From DASPJR01 sp035628505 (lineage in GTDB: Bacteria; Planctomycetota; SZUA-567; H5-PLA8), in NCBI GenBank assembly GCA_035628505.1, contig DASPJR010000188.1, forward strand, positions 1 through 52,290: a DNA stretch of 52,290 nt, read 5' to 3'. Position numbers and translations under genes: made by a program. Below the pieces are notes generated by a model. It was not told the DNA's origin, made no database searches, and saw nothing but the letters and a program-made list of their open reading frames with translations. This document shows, in pieces, positions 42,106-50,032 of the stretch (positions within the stretch are counted from its first letter, which is position 1; every line of letters starts with the position of its first letter).

Positions 42106-43659
42106 TCAGGATGCCGTTGCCTCTGCGCGCTTGAGCAGCATGAGCTGCTCGAGCTGTCCGGCAACTTTGTTGTAGCCGTAGTTCTCGACGACTTTCTTGT
42201 AGCCGTTCTCGCCCATCCTCTTGCGCAGGCCTTCGTCGAAGAGCACGCGCTCGATGCCCCACACAATGCTGTTCTCGTTGGCATAGCAGAGCACACTGTC
42301 CTGCTCGTGCTGCAGGAACGATCCGGCCATCTGATGCGTCGTCACCAGCGGACGCTTGGCCGCCCAGGCCGCGAGCACCGGCCATTCTTCGGTCTTCGAG
42401 CGGCTCGGGGCGCAAACGACATCGCAGGCAGCGACGAGTTCCTGCAGCGGCTTGCCTTCCAGGTGCCCGACGAAACGCACGGCATAGTCGAGCAGCAGGT
42501 AACGCGAATGAACGCGCATCGGCCACTGCAGCGTGCCATCGCCCACGAACACAAAGCGCGCCTGCTTGTGATTCTTCAGGATTGCCGCGGCCGCCTTCAT
42601 CAACAGGTCCGGTCCGTGCCGGTCATCGAAATCGCCGATGTAGAGAATCGTCGGATCAACCGGCCCGATCTGGAAACGGCCCTTCACCTCGCCGGGGTCG
42701 AGCTTCGATTCAAATTCCTGGACGGGAAAGGCGCTCTCGACGTGGATCAGCCGTTCGCGCACTTCAGGCATGCGCGTGGTCGCGGCCGTTCCGACAGCTC
42801 CGTTGTGAATCAGAATCGAGCTGGCCACGCGCATCGCATCGAGCTCGGTTTCAAAGATCTTTCGGCTGAGCTCGCTTGTCAGGTCGCTGCGCTGGGACTC
42901 AAGCGAATGTAGCGACAGGATCACGGCGGCCTTCTTGCTGCGGGAAAGCTCCAGCAGCACACGGGAAGCGCACCATTCAAAGGACATCACCGTCACGCCG
43001 GTGCTGCCATCTTTGAATTCTTCTTCGAAGGCCTTGAGCGCGCGCAGCGTGAATTCTTCCACTGAGCCGAGAATGTCGCCGGCTTCGCAGAGACCCAGTT
43101 CGTGCTGGTGAATGCCTTCGCCCTGTATATCGAAGCGATGGCGCGCGAACAGGTGAACGGTCGTGCCGCGGGCGGCCAGCAGCGGAACGGTCTGAGCAAT
43201 GTACTGCCCAATAGCGCAATCTGGCTCAAGGTACGTAAACATCGCCAGCACCGGCTTAGTGCCGCTGCCTTTCATGACTTCCTCGAGCACCGGCGGAGTC
43301 ACCTTCAGCACCGGCGGCTCGGCCGGCTTTTTTGCTTCGGGCTGCGCCTGTGCGACCGGAGCTTCAGAGGCTGGCGGAGCGGCCGGCGCAGGTTGTGGTT
43401 CCGGTGAGCGCGCCGGCTCCGCTTTCATTACCGGAGGCTCCACCGGCGCAGACTTGGGCGCAACCTCGGTGAGCGTATTGCCGGGCGGGCTTTTCTCGGC
43501 TGCCGGTGCCGGAATGTTCTGCGGCGGCGGGCTGCCGGTCCTGCTTCTGCCACGGCGCGTTCCCGCGCTGCGCGCAACGACGCTCTCACTAACCTGGCGG
43601 ATCAAATCGTCCGCGACGCCGTGCTTGGGTTCAGTCACGTTATTTTTTCGGGCCTTCAT
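42106..43659 (-). CDS. GT4-fold glycosyltransferase-like protein with degenerate EX7E motif
   Basis: 517 aa from the ATG at 43659 (AAAGGAC about 8 nt upstream); a GTG at 43683 has no site. The first 130 residues are Pro/Ala-rich and disordered. A GT-B fold follows: LAMFTYLEPDCAIGQYIAQ, then ILYIGDFDDRHGPDLL and FVFVGDGTL. The site of the retaining GT4 EX7E motif reads SKTEEWPVLAAWAAKRPLV, where the second Glu is missing. It could have altered chemistry or be non-catalytic. It lies between the DUF4912-GT gene (70 bp upstream) and the GH57 branching enzyme. Confidence 0.85.
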   Translation of the reverse strand: MKARKNNVTEPKHGVADDLIRQVSESVVARSAGTRRGRSRTGSPPPQNIPAPAAEKSPPGNTLTEVAPKSAPVEPPVMKAEPARSPEPQPAPAAPPASEAPVAQAQPEAKKPAEPPVLKVTPPVLEEVMKGSGTKPVLAMFTYLEPDCAIGQYIAQTVPLLAARGTTVHLFARHRFDIQGEGIHQHELGLCEAGDILGSVEEFTLRALKAFEEEFKDGSTGVTVMSFEWCASRVLLELSRSKKAAVILSLHSLESQRSDLTSELSRKIFETELDAMRVASSILIHNGAVGTAATTRMPEVRERLIHVESAFPVQEFESKLDPGEVKGRFQIGPVDPTILYIGDFDDRHGPDLLMKAAAAILKNHKQARFVFVGDGTLQWPMRVHSRYLLLDYAVRFVGHLEGKPLQELVAACDVVCAPSRSKTEEWPVLAAWAAKRPLVTTHQMAGSFLQHEQDSVLCYANENSIVWGIERVLFDEGLRKRMGENGYKKVVENYGYNKVAGQLEQLMLLKRAEATAS

Positions 43660-43729
43660 ATCTCTGTCCTTTTTTCGCCCCACAACTCATCATCCCGCTA
43701 CGGCAGGCCATCGCCTGCGCTGTTAAACT

Positions 43730-45574
43730 TTATTCACCTCGTGTCGTCAGTTCCGGGAAGCGCTCGGCGCAAACGTCAAGATAAAGCGCCGCCACTTCCT
43801 TCCAGCTGTAGCCGCCGCTGTCGTTGCGCCGGCCATTCTGCCCCATCTTCTTGGTGTGATTGGCGTCACCGAGCACGCGGTCCAGCGCCCAGACCATCGA
43901 ACCTGGATTGTCGTACGTGATAATCCCGTTCTCTTCATGCCGCACGAGATGGCCCGGCCCGCCGTGAGTCGTGACCACCGCCCGTCCGGCCCGGCGCGCC
44001 AGATCGACCACCGCTTCGTCTCCATGCACGCGGCGGCGCGACGGCAGGATCAACGCTTCGCTGGCGCGCAGCAGCTTCGTCAGTCGGGGTCCGCCCACTT
44101 CGCCGAGCATCTTCACGCAGTGGCCCTTGCCCAAGTCCCAGGCGCGGCGCAGGAGTGAATCATGCATTGGCCCGGTGCCCACGACGGCAATGCGCAGATC
44201 CGGTACGCGACCGGCTGCAACCGGCAGCGCTTCAACCAGGACATCGAGACCCGACTCGTAGTTGAGCGGTCCGATGTACAGCAGCAGCCGGTCGAAGACG
44301 CCGAATCCGAATTCCTGTTTGACCTTGCCGATGTCCAGCTCGCAGTCCCATTCGTTGGGAATGCGCCCTTCCATCGGAAAATCGCGAATCTTCTGCGCTT
44401 CAACGCCAAACTCGGCGATGGCTTTTTCGCGCAGCCACTGCGGCGTCAAGACGCACTCGACGACCTGCACCAGCTCGTGTTCGATTTTCTGAACTTCAAG
44501 CGACAGCGCGCTCGGTTCGCCGCCGTTCAACCGCGTCTTTTCCGTCGAGGTGAGCGAAAGCACAGTCGGGCACGTGCCGATCCACGGCGCCAGCCCGGTC
44601 ATCCATTCATGCAGATGGAACAAGTCGAACTGATCCATTTCACTGAGGAGGTTTTCAGCCGCGCGGGCATAGTTGAGCGCCAGCTCAACCGGCCCATTGG
44701 CCGGCGCGATATCCAGCGGATGGTAGGTAACGCCGTTGATCTCGCGGTCTTCAGAAAGCTGCTCGCTCTTGGGAAGAAAGACGTGAACGTCGTGCCCGGC
44801 CTGCTTCAGTCCCGTACCCAGCTCCGCCACAAAGGTCGCCAGCACGCCCGTGTTGCCGCAGGCAGCCGACTCAAATGCGAACTTGGCCACGCGCAGGCGC
44901 TTTTTCAGGCGCGGTTTCTTGACGTCGGCGAGCACCTTCTCGTGCTCCCAGACGTTGGCCACTTCCTTGATGCGCAGCTTCTCATCGACCAGCAGCCCAG
45001 CATGGCTGCCGCGGGCCGAAGCACCGGTAGGCGGCATAGCGACGACGGCCGAGCGCGCCGCGGGGATGAACTCGCGATTGGTGAGCTCGAATCCGACTTC
45101 GGCAATGAGATTAGTTCCCGGCTTGTGCAGATTGAAGAGCATATGCCCGCAGATCGTGTGCACGGGCATGTTGATGACCTGGTGCGCATTGAAGCCGTTG
45201 AACTCGATGCAGGTCACGTCGTAGAGCCGCACGATCAGGCGGCAATTGTGCCAGGCGCCGCCTTTTGCTTTGGCCGTCTGGTCGATCCACGATTGATGAA
45301 TTCGCCAGTGCGCAAAGCCCTGTCCGGGATTGACCATGGCCATGGCGATGTGATTGGCGGCCGGCACGAACTTGTCGCCTGCCTTGCCTTCGCCGATTTT
45401 CCAGAAGGCGGCGCGGAGCTCTTCCTGTGAGGGCGCGGCCAGCACCGGTTCGGGGGCGATGACGGCTGGCTCGCGGGCCGGCTTCGATCCATTTTCATTC
45501 TTGGCAGGAGACCCGGGCGAATCGGGCTCACCGTGACGGCTCCTGGCTTTTTTCGCACTCGATACTTTTAGCAT
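43730..45574 (-). CDS. DUF4912 fused to a GT4-type glycosyltransferase, degenerate EX7E motif
   Basis: 614 aa from the ATG at 45574 (GGAA 5 nt upstream); a GTG at 45643 lacks a site. A basic, disordered N-terminus is followed by a DUF4912-like module (about 60-210; GFAHWRIHQSWIDQTAKAKGGAW, IVRLYDVTCIEFNG, AEVGFELTNREFIPAARS). The GT-B domain starts near 230 (KRLRVAKFAFESAACGNTGVLATFVAELGTGL) with HLHEWMTGL and LLLYIGPLNYESG. At the EX7E site it reads RVHGDEAVVDLARRAGRAVV, with neither glutamate in register. DUF4912 recurs in the GH57 protein of the same operon, hinting at a shared glucan-binding or docking role. Confidence 0.85.
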   Translation of the reverse strand: MLKVSSAKKARSRHGEPDSPGSPAKNENGSKPAREPAVIAPEPVLAAPSQEELRAAFWKIGEGKAGDKFVPAANHIAMAMVNPGQGFAHWRIHQSWIDQTAKAKGGAWHNCRLIVRLYDVTCIEFNGFNAHQVINMPVHTICGHMLFNLHKPGTNLIAEVGFELTNREFIPAARSAVVAMPPTGASARGSHAGLLVDEKLRIKEVANVWEHEKVLADVKKPRLKKRLRVAKFAFESAACGNTGVLATFVAELGTGLKQAGHDVHVFLPKSEQLSEDREINGVTYHPLDIAPANGPVELALNYARAAENLLSEMDQFDLFHLHEWMTGLAPWIGTCPTVLSLTSTEKTRLNGGEPSALSLEVQKIEHELVQVVECVLTPQWLREKAIAEFGVEAQKIRDFPMEGRIPNEWDCELDIGKVKQEFGFGVFDRLLLYIGPLNYESGLDVLVEALPVAAGRVPDLRIAVVGTGPMHDSLLRRAWDLGKGHCVKMLGEVGGPRLTKLLRASEALILPSRRRVHGDEAVVDLARRAGRAVVTTHGGPGHLVRHEENGIITYDNPGSMVWALDRVLGDANHTKKMGQNGRRNDSGGYSWKEVAALYLDVCAERFPELTTRGE

Positions 45575-45686
45575 TTCGTTCCAGTCAACACGCTTGGAAA
45601 ATCGATACAGCGGCACGCCGCCGCTCCAGGATTTCACCCGCACGGAGCTATCTGCTTCGCGCGGGCTCCGGCTTTATCGTCGGTAG

Positions 45687-46850
45687 TTACGCGACGCCGT
45701 TGTACACCTGCTCAGTCTGCTCGGCGATGCTGTCCCAGCTGAACGCCGCCTCGACGGCTGCCCGGCCATTGCGGCCCATCCAGCGGCAGCGGTTGTGATC
45801 GGCCAGCAGCGTCCCCAGGCCCCAGGCCACCGAGTCCGGCGTGTCGTCGACCTGCAGACCGTTAACGCCATGCCAGACGAACTCGGCCGGACCACCGCGC
45901 TTGGTGCTGACCACGGGTTTTCCGGCGCTCCAGCCTTCCAGAATCACAATGCCGAACGGCTCGTTGCGGCTGGGAACGGCGAGAACGTCGCAGGCTTTAA
46001 AGAGATCGATGACCTCGCGGCCCTGCTTGGCGCCGAGCAATCGCAGCGCCCCGGCGCAGCCCATGTGGTGGGCCAGCCCGGCGACTTCATTGCGCATGTG
46101 GCCATCGCCCACAAATACGAACTTCGTGTTGGGGTAGAATCTCAAGACGGAGGGCATAGCGCGAACGAGGATGTCCGGGCCTTTCTGTACCACCATGCGG
46201 CCGACGAAAAGCACAGTCGGATCGAGCGGGCCGATCGCGTACATCTTCTTGATCGCGCCGGCATCGATCTCGTGGTCAAAGTTCTGAGCGTTCACACCGT
46301 TGTAAATGACGCGGGTCTTCTCATCGGGCAGCTGATATAGCCACTTCACTTCATCTTTAAGCTGGTTGGAGACCGTGATCACCTTATCGGCGACATAGGT
46401 GCCGTGGCGTTCGTGATCTTGGACGCGCTGGGCCTGGCCGCCGAAGAACTTGTTGCCGTTGCGGCCGTATTCAGTGGAGTGCATGGTCAAGATGGCTTTG
46501 TGTCCGCGACCTTCCTTCACCCAGACGGCGGCATTGGACGTCAGCCAGTCGTGTGCGTGGACGATGTCGAACTTACCGCAGGTCGCCTCGACGTCGAAGG
46601 TGCACTTCACAAACGCGCGACACATGTTGTTGATTTCATCGACGAAGTTGTTGCTGAGGGGGAAGCCGCAACGGTGGTAGTGCACACCGTGAATGTTGTC
46701 GTAGTGACTCTGGCCTCCGCCAATGCGTGTAAACACGTGAACCTCGTGCTTGCGCCGTTCGAGCGCAGCGGCCAATTCCGTCACGTGCACACCCACACCG
46801 CCAACCGGAATGGAATGCAGGGATTCCCACGCATACAACGCGATTCGCAT
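45687..46850 (-). CDS. GT4 glycogen synthase-like glycosyltransferase
   Basis: 387 aa from the ATG at 46850 (GGGAG about 9 nt upstream). A complete retaining GT-B enzyme: MRIALYAWESLHSIPVGGVGVHVTELA, then VHAHDWLTSNAA, VLFVGRMVVQKGPDIL, FVFVGDG, and the intact EX7E motif NEPFGIVILEG. GGVGxHVxEL with HAHDWL is typical of glycogen/starch-synthase-like GT4 enzymes. It would extend an alpha-1,4-glucan from ADP- or UDP-glucose. It is the first gene of the seven-gene operon and the only one of the three GTs with an intact active site. Confidence 0.92.
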   Translation of the reverse strand: MRIALYAWESLHSIPVGGVGVHVTELAAALERRKHEVHVFTRIGGGQSHYDNIHGVHYHRCGFPLSNNFVDEINNMCRAFVKCTFDVEATCGKFDIVHAHDWLTSNAAVWVKEGRGHKAILTMHSTEYGRNGNKFFGGQAQRVQDHERHGTYVADKVITVSNQLKDEVKWLYQLPDEKTRVIYNGVNAQNFDHEIDAGAIKKMYAIGPLDPTVLFVGRMVVQKGPDILVRAMPSVLRFYPNTKFVFVGDGHMRNEVAGLAHHMGCAGALRLLGAKQGREVIDLFKACDVLAVPSRNEPFGIVILEGWSAGKPVVSTKRGGPAEFVWHGVNGLQVDDTPDSVAWGLGTLLADHNRCRWMGRNGRAAVEAAFSWDSIAEQTEQVYNGVA

Positions 46851-47411
46851 TCTTCTCTCTCCCCCGTTAATAAGGCTTTGATAAGCCAGCACTTATAAGG
46901 CAATTCGAGACTGAGTCAACCCGTCACCCATGAACCTGAGCCTGCCACATTTGCGAACATTCACCTTCAGACTCGGTCTGTTCTGCTCGCAATCGTGGGA
47001 AGCTGCTGGTTTTCAAATCGCCCTGTTTGTTGCAATTGAAAAGCCAACCAGCCAAGTTCACGCGAACTCAGCCATTATAGGACTTAAGATGCATCCAGAT
47101 TGAAGAATTTGGTAAAATGACTTTAGGACCGGTCCGCAATTTACTCATGGAGAATGAGTAAGCGGCTGCCTGTGTATTTTCGAATCAATCCCGCGCACCT
47201 TGCGTTCTGATTCCGACGACCTTGACATGCAGCCGATTCGGAAGGCCTACTTGTAGTTGATCGGTGACTCAGGTCAAGCCTTTTCACCCGTGCTGGCAGT
47301 GATTTTGTTTCACCCTCTGTAAACCGTCATTTTGCGATTTGATTTATGCTTTCAATCGGTACGCTTACCAATCACGTTGATTCATTTGAGACAGTGTGAG
47401 AGCAAAGCAAC
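46851..47411. other. 561-bp divergent intergenic region (operon promoter and gatB promoter)
   Basis: No coding ORF. It must carry the promoter for the alpha-glucan operon (minus) and for gatB (plus). Seen: an extended -10 TGGTAAAAT (47110-47118), a perfect palindrome GGACCGGTCC (47126-47135), an 8-bp stem-loop (47141-47161), and a sigma-54-like TGGCAG-N5-TTTTGTT (47294-47310) with GT where GC is expected. Confidence 0.7.
47126..47135. promoter_or_regulatory. Perfect 10-bp palindrome GGACCGGTCC, operator-like
   Basis: Lies 8 bp downstream of a TGGTAAAAT extended -10 and just before a stem-loop (TTACTCAT 47141-47148 / ATGAGTAA 47154-47161). It could be a dimer-binding operator for the divergent genes. 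Confidence 0.4.
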
Positions 47412-48863
47412 ATGGCAACTACTTACGAACCGGTCATCGGCCTTGAAGTTCACGCGCAGCTGAAGACGAACACGAAGATGTTCTGCGGCTGCCCCACCAG
47501 TTTCGGCGAGCCGCCCAACACGCAGGTCTGCCCGGTCTGCCTGGGCCTGCCCGGCTCCCTGCCGGTCCCCAACGCCCAGGCCTTCGACTTCGCCCTAAAG
47601 ACCGCGGTCGCGCTGCACTGCGACGTGGCCAGCTTCACCAAGTTCGACCGCAAGAACTACTACTACCCCGACCTTCCGAAGAACTACCAGATCAGCCAGT
47701 ACGATCTGCCCTTCGCGACCAAGGGTTATCTCGACATCACGGTCGACGGCGTGCCCAAGCGCATTGGCATCACGCGCATCCACATGGAAGAAGATGCCGG
47801 CAAGCTCGTTCACAGCGATGACGGCGGCGGCTCGGGCGTGGACTTAAACCGCGCCGGCACACCGCTGATCGAGATCGTCAGCGAACCGGACATCCGTTCG
47901 GCCGCCGAAGCGCGCGCCTACATGGAAGCGCTCGCGCATATCCTCGAATTCCTTGGCGTGTGCGACTGCAACATGCAGGAAGGCTCGCTGCGATGCGATG
48001 CCAACGTCTCGATTCGTCCTGTCGGCCAGGCGAAGTTCAACACGCGCCGCGAAATCAAGAACATGAATTCATTCCGCTACGTCGAAGCGGCGATCAATAC
48101 CGAAATCGCCGAACAGACTGCCATCTACAACAGCGGCGGAAAGATCAACCAGGAAACGCGCCTCTTCAACGGCGATACCGGCGTGATCAAGACCATGCGC
48201 AGCAAGGAAGACGCGCAGGATTACCGCTACTTCCCCGAGCCCGATCTGCCGCCTATCACCATTACCAAGGAGATGCTCGACGCCCTGAAGAGCAACCAGG
48301 ACGAGCTGCCCGAACAGCGCAAGCAGCGTTACATCACCGAGCTCAAGCTCAGCGAGTACGACGCGAAAGTGCTCACCGATTTCAAGCCCATGGGCGACTA
48401 CTTCGAAGCCGTTTTGAAGCTCGGCGTCGCGCCCAAGGTCGCCGCCAACTGGATCACCGCCGACCTGCAGGGAATCCTGAAAGAACGCAATCTTACCATT
48501 GATACCAGTGGCATCGAGCCGGCTCAGGTCGTCGAGCTGATCGACCTGGTCGAGAAACACAAGAAGGTCAACCGCACCGCTGCGAAGGAAGTGATCTTCC
48601 CGAAGATGCTCGACACAAAAAACAGCGCGCTGAAAATCGCGCAGGACGAAAACCTGATCATCGTTGCCGACAGCGGCGCGACGGAGAAGGTCATCGACGA
48701 CGTTCTCGCCAAGTTCCCCAAGCTCGTCGACGACTACGTCAAAGGCAAGGACGCCGTGGTGAACGCCATCTTTGGCAACTGCATGAAAGAGTTCAAAGGC
48801 AAAGGCGACCCCGCGGTCATCCGTCCGATGCTGGAGAAGAAACTCAAAGCCCTGCGGAAGTGA
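47412..48863 (+). CDS. gatB: Aspartyl/glutamyl-tRNA(Asn/Gln) amidotransferase subunit B
   Basis: 483 aa, the normal family length. The start YEPVIGLEVHAQLKTNTKMFCGC, PNTQVCPVCLGLPGSLPVPN (zinc-binding cysteines), and KNYYYPDLPKNYQISQYDLP are diagnostic. The C-terminal YqeY-like tail domain (about 340-480) is present. GatB activates tRNA-bound Glu or Asp by phosphorylation, receiving ammonia from GatA. gatA and gatC are not adjacent in this window. It is probably transcribed alone from the 561-bp upstream region. Confidence 0.97.
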   Translation: MATTYEPVIGLEVHAQLKTNTKMFCGCPTSFGEPPNTQVCPVCLGLPGSLPVPNAQAFDFALKTAVALHCDVASFTKFDRKNYYYPDLPKNYQISQYDLPFATKGYLDITVDGVPKRIGITRIHMEEDAGKLVHSDDGGGSGVDLNRAGTPLIEIVSEPDIRSAAEARAYMEALAHILEFLGVCDCNMQEGSLRCDANVSIRPVGQAKFNTRREIKNMNSFRYVEAAINTEIAEQTAIYNSGGKINQETRLFNGDTGVIKTMRSKEDAQDYRYFPEPDLPPITITKEMLDALKSNQDELPEQRKQRYITELKLSEYDAKVLTDFKPMGDYFEAVLKLGVAPKVAANWITADLQGILKERNLTIDTSGIEPAQVVELIDLVEKHKKVNRTAAKEVIFPKMLDTKNSALKIAQDENLIIVADSGATEKVIDDVLAKFPKLVDDYVKGKDAVVNAIFGNCMKEFKGKGDPAVIRPMLEKKLKALRK

Positions 48864-48987
48864 TCGGTCCTGTTTCATCTCGGAGGTGTTAGCGTGTTCG
48901 CGCGCCTCTCTTGACGCTCGAAGCTGGAACGACTACAAACAACCCGTTGGCATCTCTCCACAGGCGGACTGAACAAGGAGCGTCACC

Positions 48988-49872
48988 ATGCGCATCATCA
49001 CCCGCGGCGATTTCGATGGCCTTTCCAGCACGGTGCTGCTTACCGAAGTGGAGAAGATCGGCGAAATCAAGATGGTCCATCCCAAGGACGCGCAGGATGG
49101 AAAAGTGAAGGCCGATGCCGAAGACATCGTCGTCAACCTGCCGTACATTCCCGGCTGCGGACTGTGGTTCGACCACCACGTCTCAGAAGAAGTCAAGCTC
49201 GACAAGCAGGGCGCGTTCAAAGGGCGCTTCGAAGTGGCTCCCAGTTGCGCGCGCGTGATTGCCAACCACTACCAGTCGCCCAAGTTCGACCGCTTTACAG
49301 AGCTTCTCGAAGCCACGGACAAGCTCGACAGCGCGCAGCTTTCCACCACCGACGTCACCACGCCAGAAGGCTGGATTCTCCTGGGCCTGACGCTTGATCC
49401 GCGCACGGGCCTTGGCCCTGAATTCCAGAAATACTTCCGCTGGCTGGCCGAATACATCAAGGAAGTGCCGCTTGAAAAAGTGCTGAAACATCCTGAAGTG
49501 ATGAAGCGCACCGAACGCGTCCGGGAAGAGCAGGAGGATCACGAAATCCTGCTCGCCAAGCACGCGCGCAAGGAAGGCAACGTCATCCTCACCGACTTCC
49601 GCGGCGTGAAGGACAAGCCCGTCGGCAACCGCTTCCTGGTTTTCTCGATGTTCCGCGACGCCAACGTTGAGGTGCGTCTCTTCAATGGCCACGAAGGAGC
49701 CGTCGTCGCGGCCGTTGGCGCGAGCATCTTCAATCGCAGCTGCAAAGTGAACATCGGACAGATGCTGGCCGAGTACGGCGGCGGCGGCCACAAGGGCGCC
49801 GGCACCGCGCAGCTCAAGCCTGCAAATGCCGAAAAGCAGATCGCTGAGATCATCGCGCGCCTGAATGCGTGA
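48988..49872 (+). CDS. DHH/DHHA1-family phosphoesterase
   Basis: 294 aa. DHH motifs: RGDFDGLSST (D8, D10), WFDHHVSEE (D62-H63-H64), a D in EATDKLDSA, and the DHHA1 box GGGGHKGAGTAQL (264-276). Family members hydrolyse polyphosphate, nano-RNA or cyclic dinucleotides. Neither PAS/GGDEF nor membrane segments are present, so it is not a GdpP. NrnA-like oligoribonuclease/pAp phosphatase or an exopolyphosphatase-like enzyme are the best guesses. It lies 124 bp after gatB and is followed by an inverted nonamer-repeat hairpin. Confidence 0.9.
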   Translation: MRIITRGDFDGLSSTVLLTEVEKIGEIKMVHPKDAQDGKVKADAEDIVVNLPYIPGCGLWFDHHVSEEVKLDKQGAFKGRFEVAPSCARVIANHYQSPKFDRFTELLEATDKLDSAQLSTTDVTTPEGWILLGLTLDPRTGLGPEFQKYFRWLAEYIKEVPLEKVLKHPEVMKRTERVREEQEDHEILLAKHARKEGNVILTDFRGVKDKPVGNRFLVFSMFRDANVEVRLFNGHEGAVVAAVGASIFNRSCKVNIGQMLAEYGGGGHKGAGTAQLKPANAEKQIAEIIARLNA

Positions 49873-49910
49873 GTGGCGACGGTGCTTTGTAGAGATGCCC
49901 TAAACTTCTC

Positions 49911-50000
49911 AACGCCAAGAACGCCGAGAACGCCAAGATCGCCAAGGTTGTCCTCATGTTCTTTCTTGGCGCCCTTGGCGTTCTTGGCGTACTTGGCGTT
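49911..50000. repeat. Inverted array of 9-nt AACGCCAAG units
   Basis: Four units of about 9 nt (AACGCCAAG and one- or two-base variants) at 49911-49947, a 16-bp centre, then four units in inverse orientation at 49964-50000. The RNA would fold into a 36-bp stem. It fills the gap between the DHH gene and the convergent cyanophycinase gene, so it may act as a bidirectional transcript end. Confidence 0.9.
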
Positions 50001-50032
50001 AAAAGAAAACGTTGTCAGAGCATAGCGACGGC

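Noticed and set aside
47141..47161. Terminator near gatB
   Set aside because: The stem lacks a T-tract and lies in the middle of a divergent region.
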